DNA of 52,565 bases from Solirubrobacterales bacterium. Its GTDB lineage: Bacteria > Actinomycetota > Thermoleophilia > Solirubrobacterales > Solirubrobacteraceae. Numbering within the stretch: position 1 is the stretch's first letter; every line of letters starts with the position of its first letter. The DNA lies in contig QHBW01000035.1 in NCBI GenBank assembly GCA_003244205.1, forward strand, positions 1 to 52,565, given 5' to 3'. Shown piece after piece: positions 32,747-41,338 of this stretch. Below the pieces are notes generated by a model, which searched no databases, was not told the origin of the DNA, and was given only the letters and a program-made list of their open reading frames with translations. The position numbers and the translations under genes were made by a program.

Positions 32747-34342
32747 ATGGCCACCGTCGCTTCGCCGCGCGCGGCGCGCCTGCGTGCACGCGCCGCGCCT
32801 CGGCTCGCCGCGCTCTCCCGCGCTCCACGGCCGCTGGTCCTGGGCGCCGGGATGTTCGCGTTGCTGGCGTTCTCGGCGTACCTGCGCACGCGCCAGTTCA
32901 CCGTCGGCTACTGGACCGACGAGGGCATCTCGGTGAGCATCGGCGCCCACCACCTGCTCGACATTCCCGGGCTGATGCGCCAGGACGGCTCGCCGCCGCT
33001 CTACTACATGCTCCTGCACGTCTGGATGGGCGTGTTTGGCTCCAGCGAGAGCGCCACCCACGGCCTCTCGCTGCTGTTCTCGCTGCTCTGCATCCCGGTC
33101 GCGCTGTGGGCGGGCTGGAGCCTGTGGGGCGAGCGCGCGGGGTGGATCGCGGCGGCGCTGTTCGCGCTCAATCCCTTCCTCGACGTCTATGCCCAGGAGA
33201 CGCGCATGTACGGGCTGCTGGGGCTCGAGGGACTGGTCGCTGCGGCCGCCTTCCTGCACGCCTATGTCTATCGCCGCCAGCGCTACGCGCCGCTCTTCGG
33301 GCTCGGGCTCGCGGTCACGCTCTACACGCACAACTGGGGGCTGTTCCTCGGGGTCGGTTGTGGTCTCGCGCTGATCCCCTGCTGGCGCGCGTTGGAGAAG
33401 GAAGGAAATGACCGCCGCGCATTCCTGCGCGACGTCGCCGTCGGCTTCGGGCTGGCGGCAGTGCTCTACGCGCCGTGGCTGCCCACGCTCCTCTTCCAGT
33501 CAGCCCACACCGGCGCGCCGTGGACCAACGCTCCGAGCTTTGGCGTGCCGATCGTCTTCTCACGCTCGCTGCTGGGCGGCGGTGCGGCCACGGGGGCGCT
33601 GCTGCTGGGCGGTGGCTTTGGGCTCTACCGCCTCATTCGTAGCCGCCGCGGCGACGGGCTGGCGGCGCGCGCGGCGCTCTGGCTCGGACTTGGCGCGATC
33701 GTCGTCAACTACGTGACCTCTCAGATATCGCCGTCCTTCAACCCGCGCTACCTCGCGGCCGTGGCCGGCGTCACGCTGCTGCTCGGCGCGCTCGGCCTCG
33801 CCCGCGGCGGACGCCTCGGCCTCGTCGCGCTGGCTGCGATTGCGCTGCTGTGGATCGTCCCCACCGCGCACCACGTCGACAACAAGTCCAACGCCCGCGA
33901 GATCGCGCTCGAGCTCGACTCGGCGCTGCGCCCCGGCGACCTCGTGATCCTCGGCCAACCCGAGCAGGTGCCGCTGTTCCGCTTCTACTTCCCCGCGGGG
34001 ATGCGCTGGGCCACCGAGCTCGGGGCCACACCGGACCCGGGGATCTTCGATTGGCGCGACGCGGTCAAGCGGCTTACGGGCGCGAACGTGGTCCAAGAGC
34101 TGGACCCCTTGCTTGCTACTGTAACCGCCGGACAGCGGGTGGTGTTCGTCCGTCCTGTTACGTCCTATGGCAACAACTGGAATGCGCCCTGGACGCAGCT
34201 TGTTCGCCGCCGCTCAGCCCAATGGGGAGCTGCGTTGAGTGCAGACCCCCGTCTTGTCCGCGTCGCCGCAGCGCCGCTCTTCTACCGGCCTGAGGCTACG
34301 GACATTGCGATGCACGCCGTCGTGTACGTCAAGAGATCCTGA
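32747..34342 (+). CDS. glycosyltransferase family 39-like (PMT/ArnT superfamily) protein
   Basis: 531 residues from the ATG at 32747. Motif GYWTDEGISVSIGAHHLLDI places the conserved DE pair in the first outer loop, followed by DGSPPLYYMLLHVWMGVFGS, as in the Dpy/GT39 superfamily. ALNPFLDVYAQETRMYGLLG is the second conserved loop, and FNPRYLAAVAGVTLLLGALG a membrane helix near the end. The last 120 residues are an outer domain (NVVQELDPLLATVTAGQRVV). Enzymes of this kind move a sugar from a polyprenyl phosphate to a protein or glycan. It sits 49 bases after the preceding GT-C gene and 31 before the flavoprotein gene. Confidence 0.85.
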   Translation: MATVASPRAARLRARAAPRLAALSRAPRPLVLGAGMFALLAFSAYLRTRQFTVGYWTDEGISVSIGAHHLLDIPGLMRQDGSPPLYYMLLHVWMGVFGSSESATHGLSLLFSLLCIPVALWAGWSLWGERAGWIAAALFALNPFLDVYAQETRMYGLLGLEGLVAAAAFLHAYVYRRQRYAPLFGLGLAVTLYTHNWGLFLGVGCGLALIPCWRALEKEGNDRRAFLRDVAVGFGLAAVLYAPWLPTLLFQSAHTGAPWTNAPSFGVPIVFSRSLLGGGAATGALLLGGGFGLYRLIRSRRGDGLAARAALWLGLGAIVVNYVTSQISPSFNPRYLAAVAGVTLLLGALGLARGGRLGLVALAAIALLWIVPTAHHVDNKSNAREIALELDSALRPGDLVILGQPEQVPLFRFYFPAGMRWATELGATPDPGIFDWRDAVKRLTGANVVQELDPLLATVTAGQRVVFVRPVTSYGNNWNAPWTQLVRRRSAQWGAALSADPRLVRVAAAPLFYRPEATDIAMHAVVYVKRS

Positions 34343-34373
34343 TCCGATACCACGAAAGCCGAGCGAGACGCCC

Positions 34374-35849
34374 GTGACCGACACAGACAAGACGCCGACC
34401 GTCGTCCTCGGCGGCGGCCCTGCCGGGCTGACCGCTGGCTACCTGCTCGCACGCCGCGGCGAGCCTGTGATCGTGCTCGAGGCCGAGGACCAGCTCGGCG
34501 GACTGGCGAAGACCGAGGTCCGCGACGGATTTCGCTTCGACCTCGGCGGACACCGCTTCTTCACGAAGGCCAAGGAGGTCGACGACCTCTGGCACGAGAT
34601 CATGGACGAGGAGTTCCTCAAGCGTCCACGCCAGTCGCGCATCTACTGGAACAAGAAGTACCTCGAGTACCCGCTCCAGGGCATGGACGTGATCAAGCAG
34701 CTCGGTCCGATCGAGCTCACGCGCGTGCTCTTCTCCTACCTCGTCGCGGCGATCAAGCCCAAGGGTCGCGAGGACACCCTCGAGCAGTGGGTCTCCAACC
34801 GCTTCGGCAAGCGCCTCTACGAGCTCTTCTTCAAGTCCTACACCGAGAAGGTGTGGGGCGTCCCGTGCTCGGAGGTCCGCGCCGAGTGGGCCGCGCAGCG
34901 GATCAAGGGGCTGTCCTTCTTCTCCGCCGCGAAGTCAGCCTTCTTCGGCAACAAGGGCGACAAGGTCAAGAGCTTGATCTCTGAGTTCAACTACCCGCGC
35001 TTCGGCCCCGGACAGATGTGGGACCGGATGGCCGAGGAGGTCAAGGACAAGGGCGGCGAGGTACGCCTCAACGCGAAGGCGACGAAGCTGCGTTTCGAGG
35101 ACGGGCGGATCGTCGCGGTCGAGGTCAACGGCGGCGAGGAGATGATCGCCTGCAAGGCGGCGCTCTCGTCGCTGCCGCTGCGGGCGACCGTCGGACTCGC
35201 CGATCCGCCGCTGCCCACCGACGTCCAGGACGCCGCCCGCGGTCTGCGCTACCGCGACTTCATGACCGTCGCGCTCGTGATCGACGGCGAGGACCTCTTC
35301 CCCGACAACTGGATCTACATCCACGAGCCCGACGTGCGGGTGGGGCGCATCCAGAACTACCGCTCCTGGAGCCCGTGGATGGTTCCCGACCCGACAAAGG
35401 CTTGCGTCGGGCTCGAGTACTTCTGCTTCCAGGGCGATGACCTCTGGACGATGCCCGAGAAGGACCTCGTCGAGCTGGCCAAGCGCGAGCTCTCCGAGCT
35501 CGGCCTGGCTGACCCGTCGAAGGTGGAGACCGGGTTCGCGGTCCACGTTCCGCTCGCCTATCCGATGTACGACGCCGACTACGCCGAGCGCGTCGAGAAG
35601 ATCCGCAGCTGGCTGGACCCGCTGGCGAACTTCCAGCAGATCGGGCGCAACGGCCTGCATCGCTACAACAACTCAGACCACTCGATGCTCACGGCGATGC
35701 GCGCGGTGGAGAATCAGGTCGATGGCACCGAGCACGATCTCTGGGCGGTAAACGCCGACTCGGCCTATCACGAGGAGCACCAGGATCCCGAGCAGCCATA
35801 CCGCAACGTGCCAGAGACCGAGGCGATGAAGCAACCGCTGGCCGGATAG
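34374..35849 (+). CDS. NAD(P)/FAD-dependent oxidoreductase, UDP-galactopyranose-mutase-related
   Basis: 491 residues from a GTG at 34374. The Rossmann motif VVLGGGPAGLTAGYLLARRG lies at 10-29, the DLGGHRFFTK sequence at about 57-66, and the family block NRFGKRLYELFFKSYTEKVW then GVPCSEVRAEWAAQRIKGLS at about 141-180. The C-terminal end has NFQQIGRNGLHRYNNSDHSM, typical of the amine-oxidase/UGM-like group. UGM proper (about 370-400 residues) interconverts UDP-galactopyranose and UDP-galactofuranose. This longer relative shares the sugar-nucleotide-associated context but its exact reaction is not established. It lies inside the GT-C cluster, supporting a role in sugar-donor chemistry. Confidence 0.8.
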   Translation: MTDTDKTPTVVLGGGPAGLTAGYLLARRGEPVIVLEAEDQLGGLAKTEVRDGFRFDLGGHRFFTKAKEVDDLWHEIMDEEFLKRPRQSRIYWNKKYLEYPLQGMDVIKQLGPIELTRVLFSYLVAAIKPKGREDTLEQWVSNRFGKRLYELFFKSYTEKVWGVPCSEVRAEWAAQRIKGLSFFSAAKSAFFGNKGDKVKSLISEFNYPRFGPGQMWDRMAEEVKDKGGEVRLNAKATKLRFEDGRIVAVEVNGGEEMIACKAALSSLPLRATVGLADPPLPTDVQDAARGLRYRDFMTVALVIDGEDLFPDNWIYIHEPDVRVGRIQNYRSWSPWMVPDPTKACVGLEYFCFQGDDLWTMPEKDLVELAKRELSELGLADPSKVETGFAVHVPLAYPMYDADYAERVEKIRSWLDPLANFQQIGRNGLHRYNNSDHSMLTAMRAVENQVDGTEHDLWAVNADSAYHEEHQDPEQPYRNVPETEAMKQPLAG

Positions 35850-35859
35850 GGCGGCACGC

Positions 35860-37314
35860 GTGCCGCGGCGCGCGCTCGCCCACCTCGCCGTCGCCGTCGT
35901 CGTCGCGGGCTCCGCGACGATCACGCTATTCGCCGCCGCGCACCCCAGCTTCCTGGTGGCGCCCAGCGTCATCGGCCACTTCCCGCGCTGGCTGTCGGGG
36001 CCGCTGCACTTCCCCAGCCTGATCCCGAACATCAGCGACGCCCATGCCCGCACGGGGCTGACCGTGGTGCTACTCGTGATGGGGGTCGCGTGGCTGCTTG
36101 CAGTGCGCCTGGCCGAGGCGGTCTCCGCACGCGCGCTGTGGGGAGCGGTCCTCGCGGCCCACACAGTCATCTTCCTTGGGCCGCCGGTGCTCGGCGCCGA
36201 CATCTACGGCTACCTCGGCTACGCCAGGCTGCAGGTGCTCCAGCACGCGAACCCCTACGCCCACGACCTGGGCACGCTCGGGCGTCACGACCCGCTCTTC
36301 GACTGGACGAGCTGGCACCAGCTGAAGACCGCCTACGGGCCGCTGTTCACCCTGGCTGTGGAGCCCTTCGCCCACCTCGGCGTCGCCGGCGGCGTCTGGG
36401 CGCTCAAGACGCTGGCGATGGCGGCGAGCCTGGCGGCACTCTGGCTCGTTTGGGTTGCCGCCGGGCGGCTGGGGCGCTCGCCACGCGTCGCCCTCGCGGT
36501 CTGCGGGCTGTCTCCGCTGTGGCTGACGTACGCGCTCGGCGGCGCTCACAACGACCTCGTCGTCGCGGCAGCGATCGCAGGCACCGCGGTGCTGACGGCA
36601 GCTTCGCGCCCGGGACGCGCCGGCGCGGCGGCGGTCGCCGGCGCGGCGGTGAAGCTGTCGGCGGCGGTGCTGGTCCCGTTCGTGGTGCTCGCCGCGTCGG
36701 GCGCGCGCGCCCGCGGACGAGCTCTGCTCGGAGCATTGGCGGGTGCCGCTGGGACGCTGGTGATCGTGGCGCTCGCCTTCAGCGGTGAGCTCCCGAGCAT
36801 CGACACCCAGACGCACTTCGTTGTCAGCCTGAGCGTGCCCAACCTGCTTGGTGTGCTGTTCGGCGCGCGCGGCGTCACCCCCGAGCTGCGACTGGACCTC
36901 GACGCCGTGCTTGCGGCGACGGTCGTGATCGGCGCCGTGCGGGTGTGGCGCGGTGCGGACTGGGTGGCCTGGGGCGCACGGGCGACTCTCGCTCTGATCG
37001 CGAGCTTGACCTGGGTGGAGCCGTGGTACGTCGTCTGGCTGCTGCCGCTGGCCGCGCTCGCACGCTCGCGCGCCGTGCTGATCGCCTCGCTGGCAATGTC
37101 CGTCTATCAGCTGCTGATCTGGGCCCCGGACACCCACACCGCCCTGGTCGACGCGTTCGCCTTGCACAACCACAACCCGCACATCCTCGAAGGCGTCGAC
37201 GTCGGCGACGCGCTCCGCGACGGCTGGCCTATCGCCTTCGTCGTCGCCGCCGCGCTCGTCGTCGCAGGTGCGGTCGCCATCCCTGTCCTGCGCACCCGGA
37301 GAAGCGCGTCGTAG
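35860..37314 (+). CDS. MptB/MptA-like polyprenol-phosphate-mannose-dependent mannosyltransferase
   Basis: 484 residues from a GTG at 35860, ten bases after the flavoprotein stop. GPPVLGADIYGYLGYARLQV, then HANPYAHDLG and TSWHQLKTAYGPLFTLAVEP, match the outer-loop motifs of actinobacterial alpha-1,6-mannosyltransferases of the GT-C fold; LTYALGGAHNDLVVAAAIAG and LTWVEPWYVVWLLPLAALAR are two further conserved helices. In mycobacteria such enzymes extend the mannan core of lipoglycans from decaprenyl-phosphate mannose. The sugar here is inferred from this resemblance and may differ. Confidence 0.75.
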   Translation: MPRRALAHLAVAVVVAGSATITLFAAAHPSFLVAPSVIGHFPRWLSGPLHFPSLIPNISDAHARTGLTVVLLVMGVAWLLAVRLAEAVSARALWGAVLAAHTVIFLGPPVLGADIYGYLGYARLQVLQHANPYAHDLGTLGRHDPLFDWTSWHQLKTAYGPLFTLAVEPFAHLGVAGGVWALKTLAMAASLAALWLVWVAAGRLGRSPRVALAVCGLSPLWLTYALGGAHNDLVVAAAIAGTAVLTAASRPGRAGAAAVAGAAVKLSAAVLVPFVVLAASGARARGRALLGALAGAAGTLVIVALAFSGELPSIDTQTHFVVSLSVPNLLGVLFGARGVTPELRLDLDAVLAATVVIGAVRVWRGADWVAWGARATLALIASLTWVEPWYVVWLLPLAALARSRAVLIASLAMSVYQLLIWAPDTHTALVDAFALHNHNPHILEGVDVGDALRDGWPIAFVVAAALVVAGAVAIPVLRTRRSAS

Positions 37315-37340
37315 TCACCAGCGCCCGCTTCCTTGCCGGC

Positions 37341-39398
37341 GTGCTGCTGGCCGCCGTGGCGCTCGTGCCGTTGTGGCTTGCCGCAGCCCGGATGCGGGCC
37401 GCGCTGCTCCCTGGAGCGCGCGGGTCGCTGTCTCGTCTGGCGGAGATCGTCGGCACGGTCTGCCTGCTCGTCTGGGTGCTCGAGCTACTCGGGGCAGTGG
37501 GGTTGTTTCGGACCGGGTGGGTGATCGCGGGGTGCCTTGTCGTAGGGGTGGGAGTGGCGCTGGCGTTTCGGCGTTGGAGTGTCCGCCGCCCCCCGACCGC
37601 TGGCATGTCCGCAGATGACCCTGGGGTATCCGTTGCCCAGATCGGTGTTGCGACGACCGCCAGCGCAATCGCCGCCGGGGCCTGGGGCGCGGCGATCGCG
37701 CCCGCCGTCAACGGGGGCATCAGCGACCCCGACACGCTCTGGTACCACCTCCCGCTGGCCATTCGCTTCGTCCAGCGCCACGAGATCGTCTCGCTGAACT
37801 TCTTCGGGCCCGACTCGCAGACGTCGTTCTATCCGGCGACCGCCGAGCTGCTGCACGGCTTCGCCATCCTGCTCTTCGGCGGCGACGTGCTCACGCCGCT
37901 GATCAACGTCGGATGGCTGGCGGTTGCGCTGCTCGCCGCGTGGTGCCTCGGTCGATTGGGGCGCCGACCGGCAGCCTGCGTCGTCGCGATTGCCCTGCTC
38001 GCGGCGTCGCTCGTGCTGCGCAACCAGGCCGGCGCAGCGGACTCGGACGTGGCGGCGCTGGCGCTGGCGCTGTGCGCCGCGACGTTCGTGGTGCTCTGGC
38101 TCGCTCGGTCCTCGCGGGAGGGAAACGGAGCGCTCTGGCTCGCGGCGCTGGCGGCCGGCCTGGCGGTCTCGGCCAAGCTGACGGTCGCGGCGCCGGTCGC
38201 CGCGCTGGCGATCGGCGCTGTCGTGGTCGCGCGGCGGGGCGTGCGGATCGCCGCGGCAGCGACATGGATCGCGGGCCTCGCGGCGGCGGGCGGCTTCTGG
38301 TTCGCGCGCAACCTGATCGCGGTCGGCAACCCGCTGCCGTGGGTGTCCCTGGGGCCGCTCCCGGCCACGCCGCTGCTGCACGGGGAGCAGAACTTCACGG
38401 TCGTGCACTACCTCATCCACGGCGGGGCTGGCTCGGTGTTTGTCACCGGGCTGCGACACGAGCTCGGGCCGCTGTGGCCGGCGGTGCTGGTGGCGGCCCT
38501 CGCTGGCGCGGTTGCGGCGATCGTCCGCGGGCGGTCTGCAGCGCGGTTGCTGGGGATCGTCGCCGTCGTCGGCGCGCTCGCGTACGTCGTCACACCGAAG
38601 AGCGCGGGCGGCCCACTGCATCACCCCGTGACGTTCACCACCAACCTCCGCTTCGCGGGGCCCGCGCTCGCGCTCGGGCTGCTGTCGCTCGCGCTCTCGA
38701 CCCCGCTGCCGGCGGCGCGCGTCGCGCGGATCGCGCTCGCGGCCATCGGGCTCGGACTCGTGGCGGTTCCGATCACCTATGGGACCATCGGCCAGCACCC
38801 GGTCGGCGCCCTCTTGGGCGTCGGCGCGGTGGCCGTGACGGTGGCCGCAGCATGGCTCGTGCGCCGTGAAGGGAGAGCAATGCGTTACCGGCTTGCGCCC
38901 GCCGTCGCGCTGCTCGCGGCCTTCGCGTTGCCAGTCTGTTTGGCGGTCGTCGCGCTCGAGCGCGACGGTCACTACGCCGATCGCTCCAACCCGATCCGCA
39001 CCGTCTGGGCGTGGGCGAGCACGGTGTACCACGCGCGCATCGGACTCGCCGGATCCTTCGCGCAGTCCCCCTACTACGGCGCCGATCTGAGCAACCACGT
39101 CCAGTACATCGGCCAGCGCGGGCCGCGCGCCAGCTTCTTCCCGGAGGCCAGCTGCCAGGCCTGGAGGGCTGCGCTGAACGCCGGGCGCTATCAGTACGTG
39201 GTCATCAGCGAGGCCTCGCGCCCGCTGCCGACCGGACTGCGCATCCCCGAGCGCGGCTGGACGGCGCTCGATCCCCGCGCCACGCTGGTTCTCAACCGCG
39301 ACAGCACGTTCTGGGTGTACGCGCTCAGCGGTCCAAGCGACGCGCGCGGCTGCGAGATGCTGCCGCCGGGTCGTCCAGGCGGCTTCGTGGGCTTGTAA
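37341..39398 (+). CDS. GT-C fold membrane protein (glycosyltransferase-like)
   Basis: 685 residues from a GTG at 37341. The in-frame sequence upstream (VVVTSARFLAG) looks native, but no start codon precedes this GTG apart from codons inside the previous gene. About 14 hydrophobic segments; the loop GGISDPDTLWYHLPLAIRFV contains the Asp-x-Asp-like acidic pair and FFGPDSQTSFYPATAELLHG follows, as in GT-C enzymes. The C-terminal 150 residues form an outer domain (ADLSNHVQYIGQRGPRASFF). Function is likely sugar transfer to an envelope glycan. The gene ends ten bases before the CtaG frame. Confidence 0.7.
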   Translation: MLLAAVALVPLWLAAARMRAALLPGARGSLSRLAEIVGTVCLLVWVLELLGAVGLFRTGWVIAGCLVVGVGVALAFRRWSVRRPPTAGMSADDPGVSVAQIGVATTASAIAAGAWGAAIAPAVNGGISDPDTLWYHLPLAIRFVQRHEIVSLNFFGPDSQTSFYPATAELLHGFAILLFGGDVLTPLINVGWLAVALLAAWCLGRLGRRPAACVVAIALLAASLVLRNQAGAADSDVAALALALCAATFVVLWLARSSREGNGALWLAALAAGLAVSAKLTVAAPVAALAIGAVVVARRGVRIAAAATWIAGLAAAGGFWFARNLIAVGNPLPWVSLGPLPATPLLHGEQNFTVVHYLIHGGAGSVFVTGLRHELGPLWPAVLVAALAGAVAAIVRGRSAARLLGIVAVVGALAYVVTPKSAGGPLHHPVTFTTNLRFAGPALALGLLSLALSTPLPAARVARIALAAIGLGLVAVPITYGTIGQHPVGALLGVGAVAVTVAAAWLVRREGRAMRYRLAPAVALLAAFALPVCLAVVALERDGHYADRSNPIRTVWAWASTVYHARIGLAGSFAQSPYYGADLSNHVQYIGQRGPRASFFPEASCQAWRAALNAGRYQYVVISEASRPLPTGLRIPERGWTALDPRATLVLNRDSTFWVYALSGPSDARGCEMLPPGRPGGFVGL

Positions 39399-39408
39399 CG
39401 TCTGGAGC

Positions 39409-40320
39409 CTGCTCTCCACGCCGCCCTTCGCCTCCGCTCCTGGCGCCGTCGACAGCGTCGCCCTCTATCTCGTCCTGCTCGCCCTCTGGCTGGCGTATCA
39501 CCAGCGCACGCGCACGCTCGCGCGCGCCGGACGCCCGCTGGAGCGCTGGCGCCAGGTCTGCTTCGCGTCTGGTCTGGTGGTGCTCGTCGTCGCCTTTAGC
39601 CCGCAGCTGGGCGAGCTGTCGGATCAACTGCTGGTGGCCCACATGGTCGAGCACCTATTGATGGGAGACCTCGCCGCGCTGCTGATCGTGCTCGGGCTCA
39701 GCGGCCCTGTGCTCGCGCCGCTGCTGCGCATCGATCCGATCGGCCGGCTGCGAGTGCTCGCCCATCCGCTCGTCGCGCTGCCGCTGTGGGCGGCGAACTT
39801 CTATGTCTGGCACCTCTCGGCGCTCTACCAGGCGGCACTGCGCCACGCTGGCGTGCACGCGCTCGAACACCTGAGCTTCCTCGTCTTCGGGATCGCAATG
39901 TGGATGGCGCTGCTGGGACCGTTGCCCAAGCCCGCGTGGTTCGGCAACGCCGCCAAGCTCGGCTACATCGTCGTCGTGCGGCTGCTGGGGACGGTGCTCG
40001 GCAACGTCTTCCTCTGGTCGAGCACGGTCTTCTATCCCTACTACACCACCGGCGAGGCGCAGCGGCAGCTCAAGCCGCTCGAGGACCAGAGCCTTGCCGG
40101 CGCCGTGATGATGATCGAGGAGAGCTTCCTCACGATCGGACTGCTGTGCTGGCTGTTCTTACGCGCCGCACGCCAGGGCGACGAGCGCCAGCAGCTGCTC
40201 GACTATGCCCGCGTGCACGGGGTCTCGCTGACGGACGAGCGGGCCGCGCGAGCGGTGGCGGCCGGGCGCGGCGAGGAGCTCCGCGAACGGCTGGAGACCG
40301 AGGCCAGCTCGCGGATTTGA
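39409..40320 (+). CDS. ctaG: cytochrome c oxidase assembly factor CtaG (caa3 type)
   Basis: About 303 residues if begun at CTG 39409. Family features: a first helix SVALYLVLLALWLAYHQR, LLVAHMVEHLLMGDLAALLI with His pair, ALPLWAANFYVWHLSALYQA, HALEHLSFLVFGIAMWMALL and FLWSSTVFYPYYTTGEAQRQ. The His/Met-rich membrane positions suggest copper handling, and caa3_CtaG proteins help insert copper into the CuB site of oxidases. No ATG, GTG or TTG lies in frame between the previous stop and a GTG at 39577, which would remove the first helix, so CTG use is proposed. It is the last gene of the glycan operon, with no oxidase genes nearby. Confidence 0.8.
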   Translation: MLSTPPFASAPGAVDSVALYLVLLALWLAYHQRTRTLARAGRPLERWRQVCFASGLVVLVVAFSPQLGELSDQLLVAHMVEHLLMGDLAALLIVLGLSGPVLAPLLRIDPIGRLRVLAHPLVALPLWAANFYVWHLSALYQAALRHAGVHALEHLSFLVFGIAMWMALLGPLPKPAWFGNAAKLGYIVVVRLLGTVLGNVFLWSSTVFYPYYTTGEAQRQLKPLEDQSLAGAVMMIEESFLTIGLLCWLFLRAARQGDERQQLLDYARVHGVSLTDERAARAVAAGRGEELRERLETEASSRI

Positions 40321-40360
40321 GCGTTGGCTACTGGCGCGCTGAGCGTTGGCGATGGGACAT

Positions 40361-40379
40361 GCCGGCGAGCCTCGCCGGC
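40361..40379. terminator. stem-loop between ctaG and the convergent oxidoreductase gene
   Basis: GCCGGCGA (40361-40368) pairs perfectly with TCGCCGGC (40372-40379) around a three-base loop. It lies 40 bases after the ctaG stop and ten before the end of the minus-strand gene. Confidence 0.55.
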
Positions 40380-40389
40380 GCGAGAGCCG

Positions 40390-41334
40390 TTACGGGACGA
40401 GCACGAGCTTGCACCCCGGTCCCGAGCCCTGGCGCTCCCACGCCTCGGCAACGTCGGCGAGCGGCAGCTGCTCGACGTCCGCCGTGAGCTCGCCGCGGGC
40501 GGCGTGCTCGCTGAGACGCTCGTATGCCGCCCGCGCGACGTCGCGGGGAGTCAGCCAGCTGACGTGTCCGAGGATCGTCAGCGCCTTGCCGCGCACAGCG
40601 TTTGAGGAGAAGCTTGCACGCTCTCCTGCGGCGGCCCCGAGCTGCACGAGGCGCCCGCGTGGCGCGAGCGCCTCGACCGCGGCCTCGGCTGGGCTCCCCC
40701 AGACCGGATCGATGACAACGTCGATGCCATCCGGGGCCGCTGCGCGCATGCGATCGACGATCGCACCACGCTCGCCGTCGAGCTTCACTGTCGCGGAGGC
40801 ACCCAGCTCACCGGCTCGACGCAGGCCGTCATCGCTACGGGCGGCCGCGAGCACCGGTCCGGCCCCCATCAGCGTCGCGGCTTGGATGGCGATCTGCCCG
40901 ACCGTCCCGCTCGCACCGAGCACGAGCACCGTCTCGCCGGGCTGGAGGCGCGCGCGGTACTCGAGCGACAGCCAGGCCGCGCGGCCGGCGATGCCACAGG
41001 CGATCGCGAGGCCATCATCGACCCCGTCGGGGAGCGAGACGCAGCTCTCGGCGGCCACGACTGCACGCTGCGCGAACGAGCCGTGGGGAGGGATGGGTGC
41101 GTCGAAGTAGACGCGCTGCCCATCCGCGGTTCGTCCCACGCCCTCGCGTCCGGCGACGTAGGGCAGCGGCGGTGAGCCTCCCACGTAATCCCCCGACGCG
41201 AGGTGGAGGTCGACCGGATTGAGCCCGGCGGCGAGCACCTCCACCACCAGCTCGCCCTGACCGTTCGCGCTGGGATCGCCGAAGTCCTCGAGTTGGGGCG
41301 GCTCACCGTAGGCGCGAACGAGGGCTGCCCGCAT
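40390..41334 (-). CDS. quinone oxidoreductase-like MDR family protein
   Basis: 314 residues from the ATG at 41334 (an upstream in-frame start at 41454 overlaps the preceding gene). N-terminal GroES-like domain: MRAALVRAYGEPPQLEDFGD, then VVEVLAAGLNPVDLHLASGD and PYVAGREGVG. The NADPH-binding domain has GETVLVLGASGTVGQIAIQA near residue 130-150 and IDVVIDPVWGSPAEAAVEAL. No catalytic zinc ligands (Cys at the GHE position) are present, so it is a zinc-independent quinone reductase type. It starts four bases after the stop of the alpha/beta hydrolase gene. Confidence 0.9.
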   Translation of the reverse strand: MRAALVRAYGEPPQLEDFGDPSANGQGELVVEVLAAGLNPVDLHLASGDYVGGSPPLPYVAGREGVGRTADGQRVYFDAPIPPHGSFAQRAVVAAESCVSLPDGVDDGLAIACGIAGRAAWLSLEYRARLQPGETVLVLGASGTVGQIAIQAATLMGAGPVLAAARSDDGLRRAGELGASATVKLDGERGAIVDRMRAAAPDGIDVVIDPVWGSPAEAAVEALAPRGRLVQLGAAAGERASFSSNAVRGKALTILGHVSWLTPRDVARAAYERLSEHAARGELTADVEQLPLADVAEAWERQGSGPGCKLVLVP

Positions 41335-41338
41335 CAAC

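Noticed and set aside
37485..39419. 644-codon minus-strand open frame
   Set aside because: Antisense of the GT-C gene; no ribosome binding site and high Arg/Gln/Glu content of a shadow frame.
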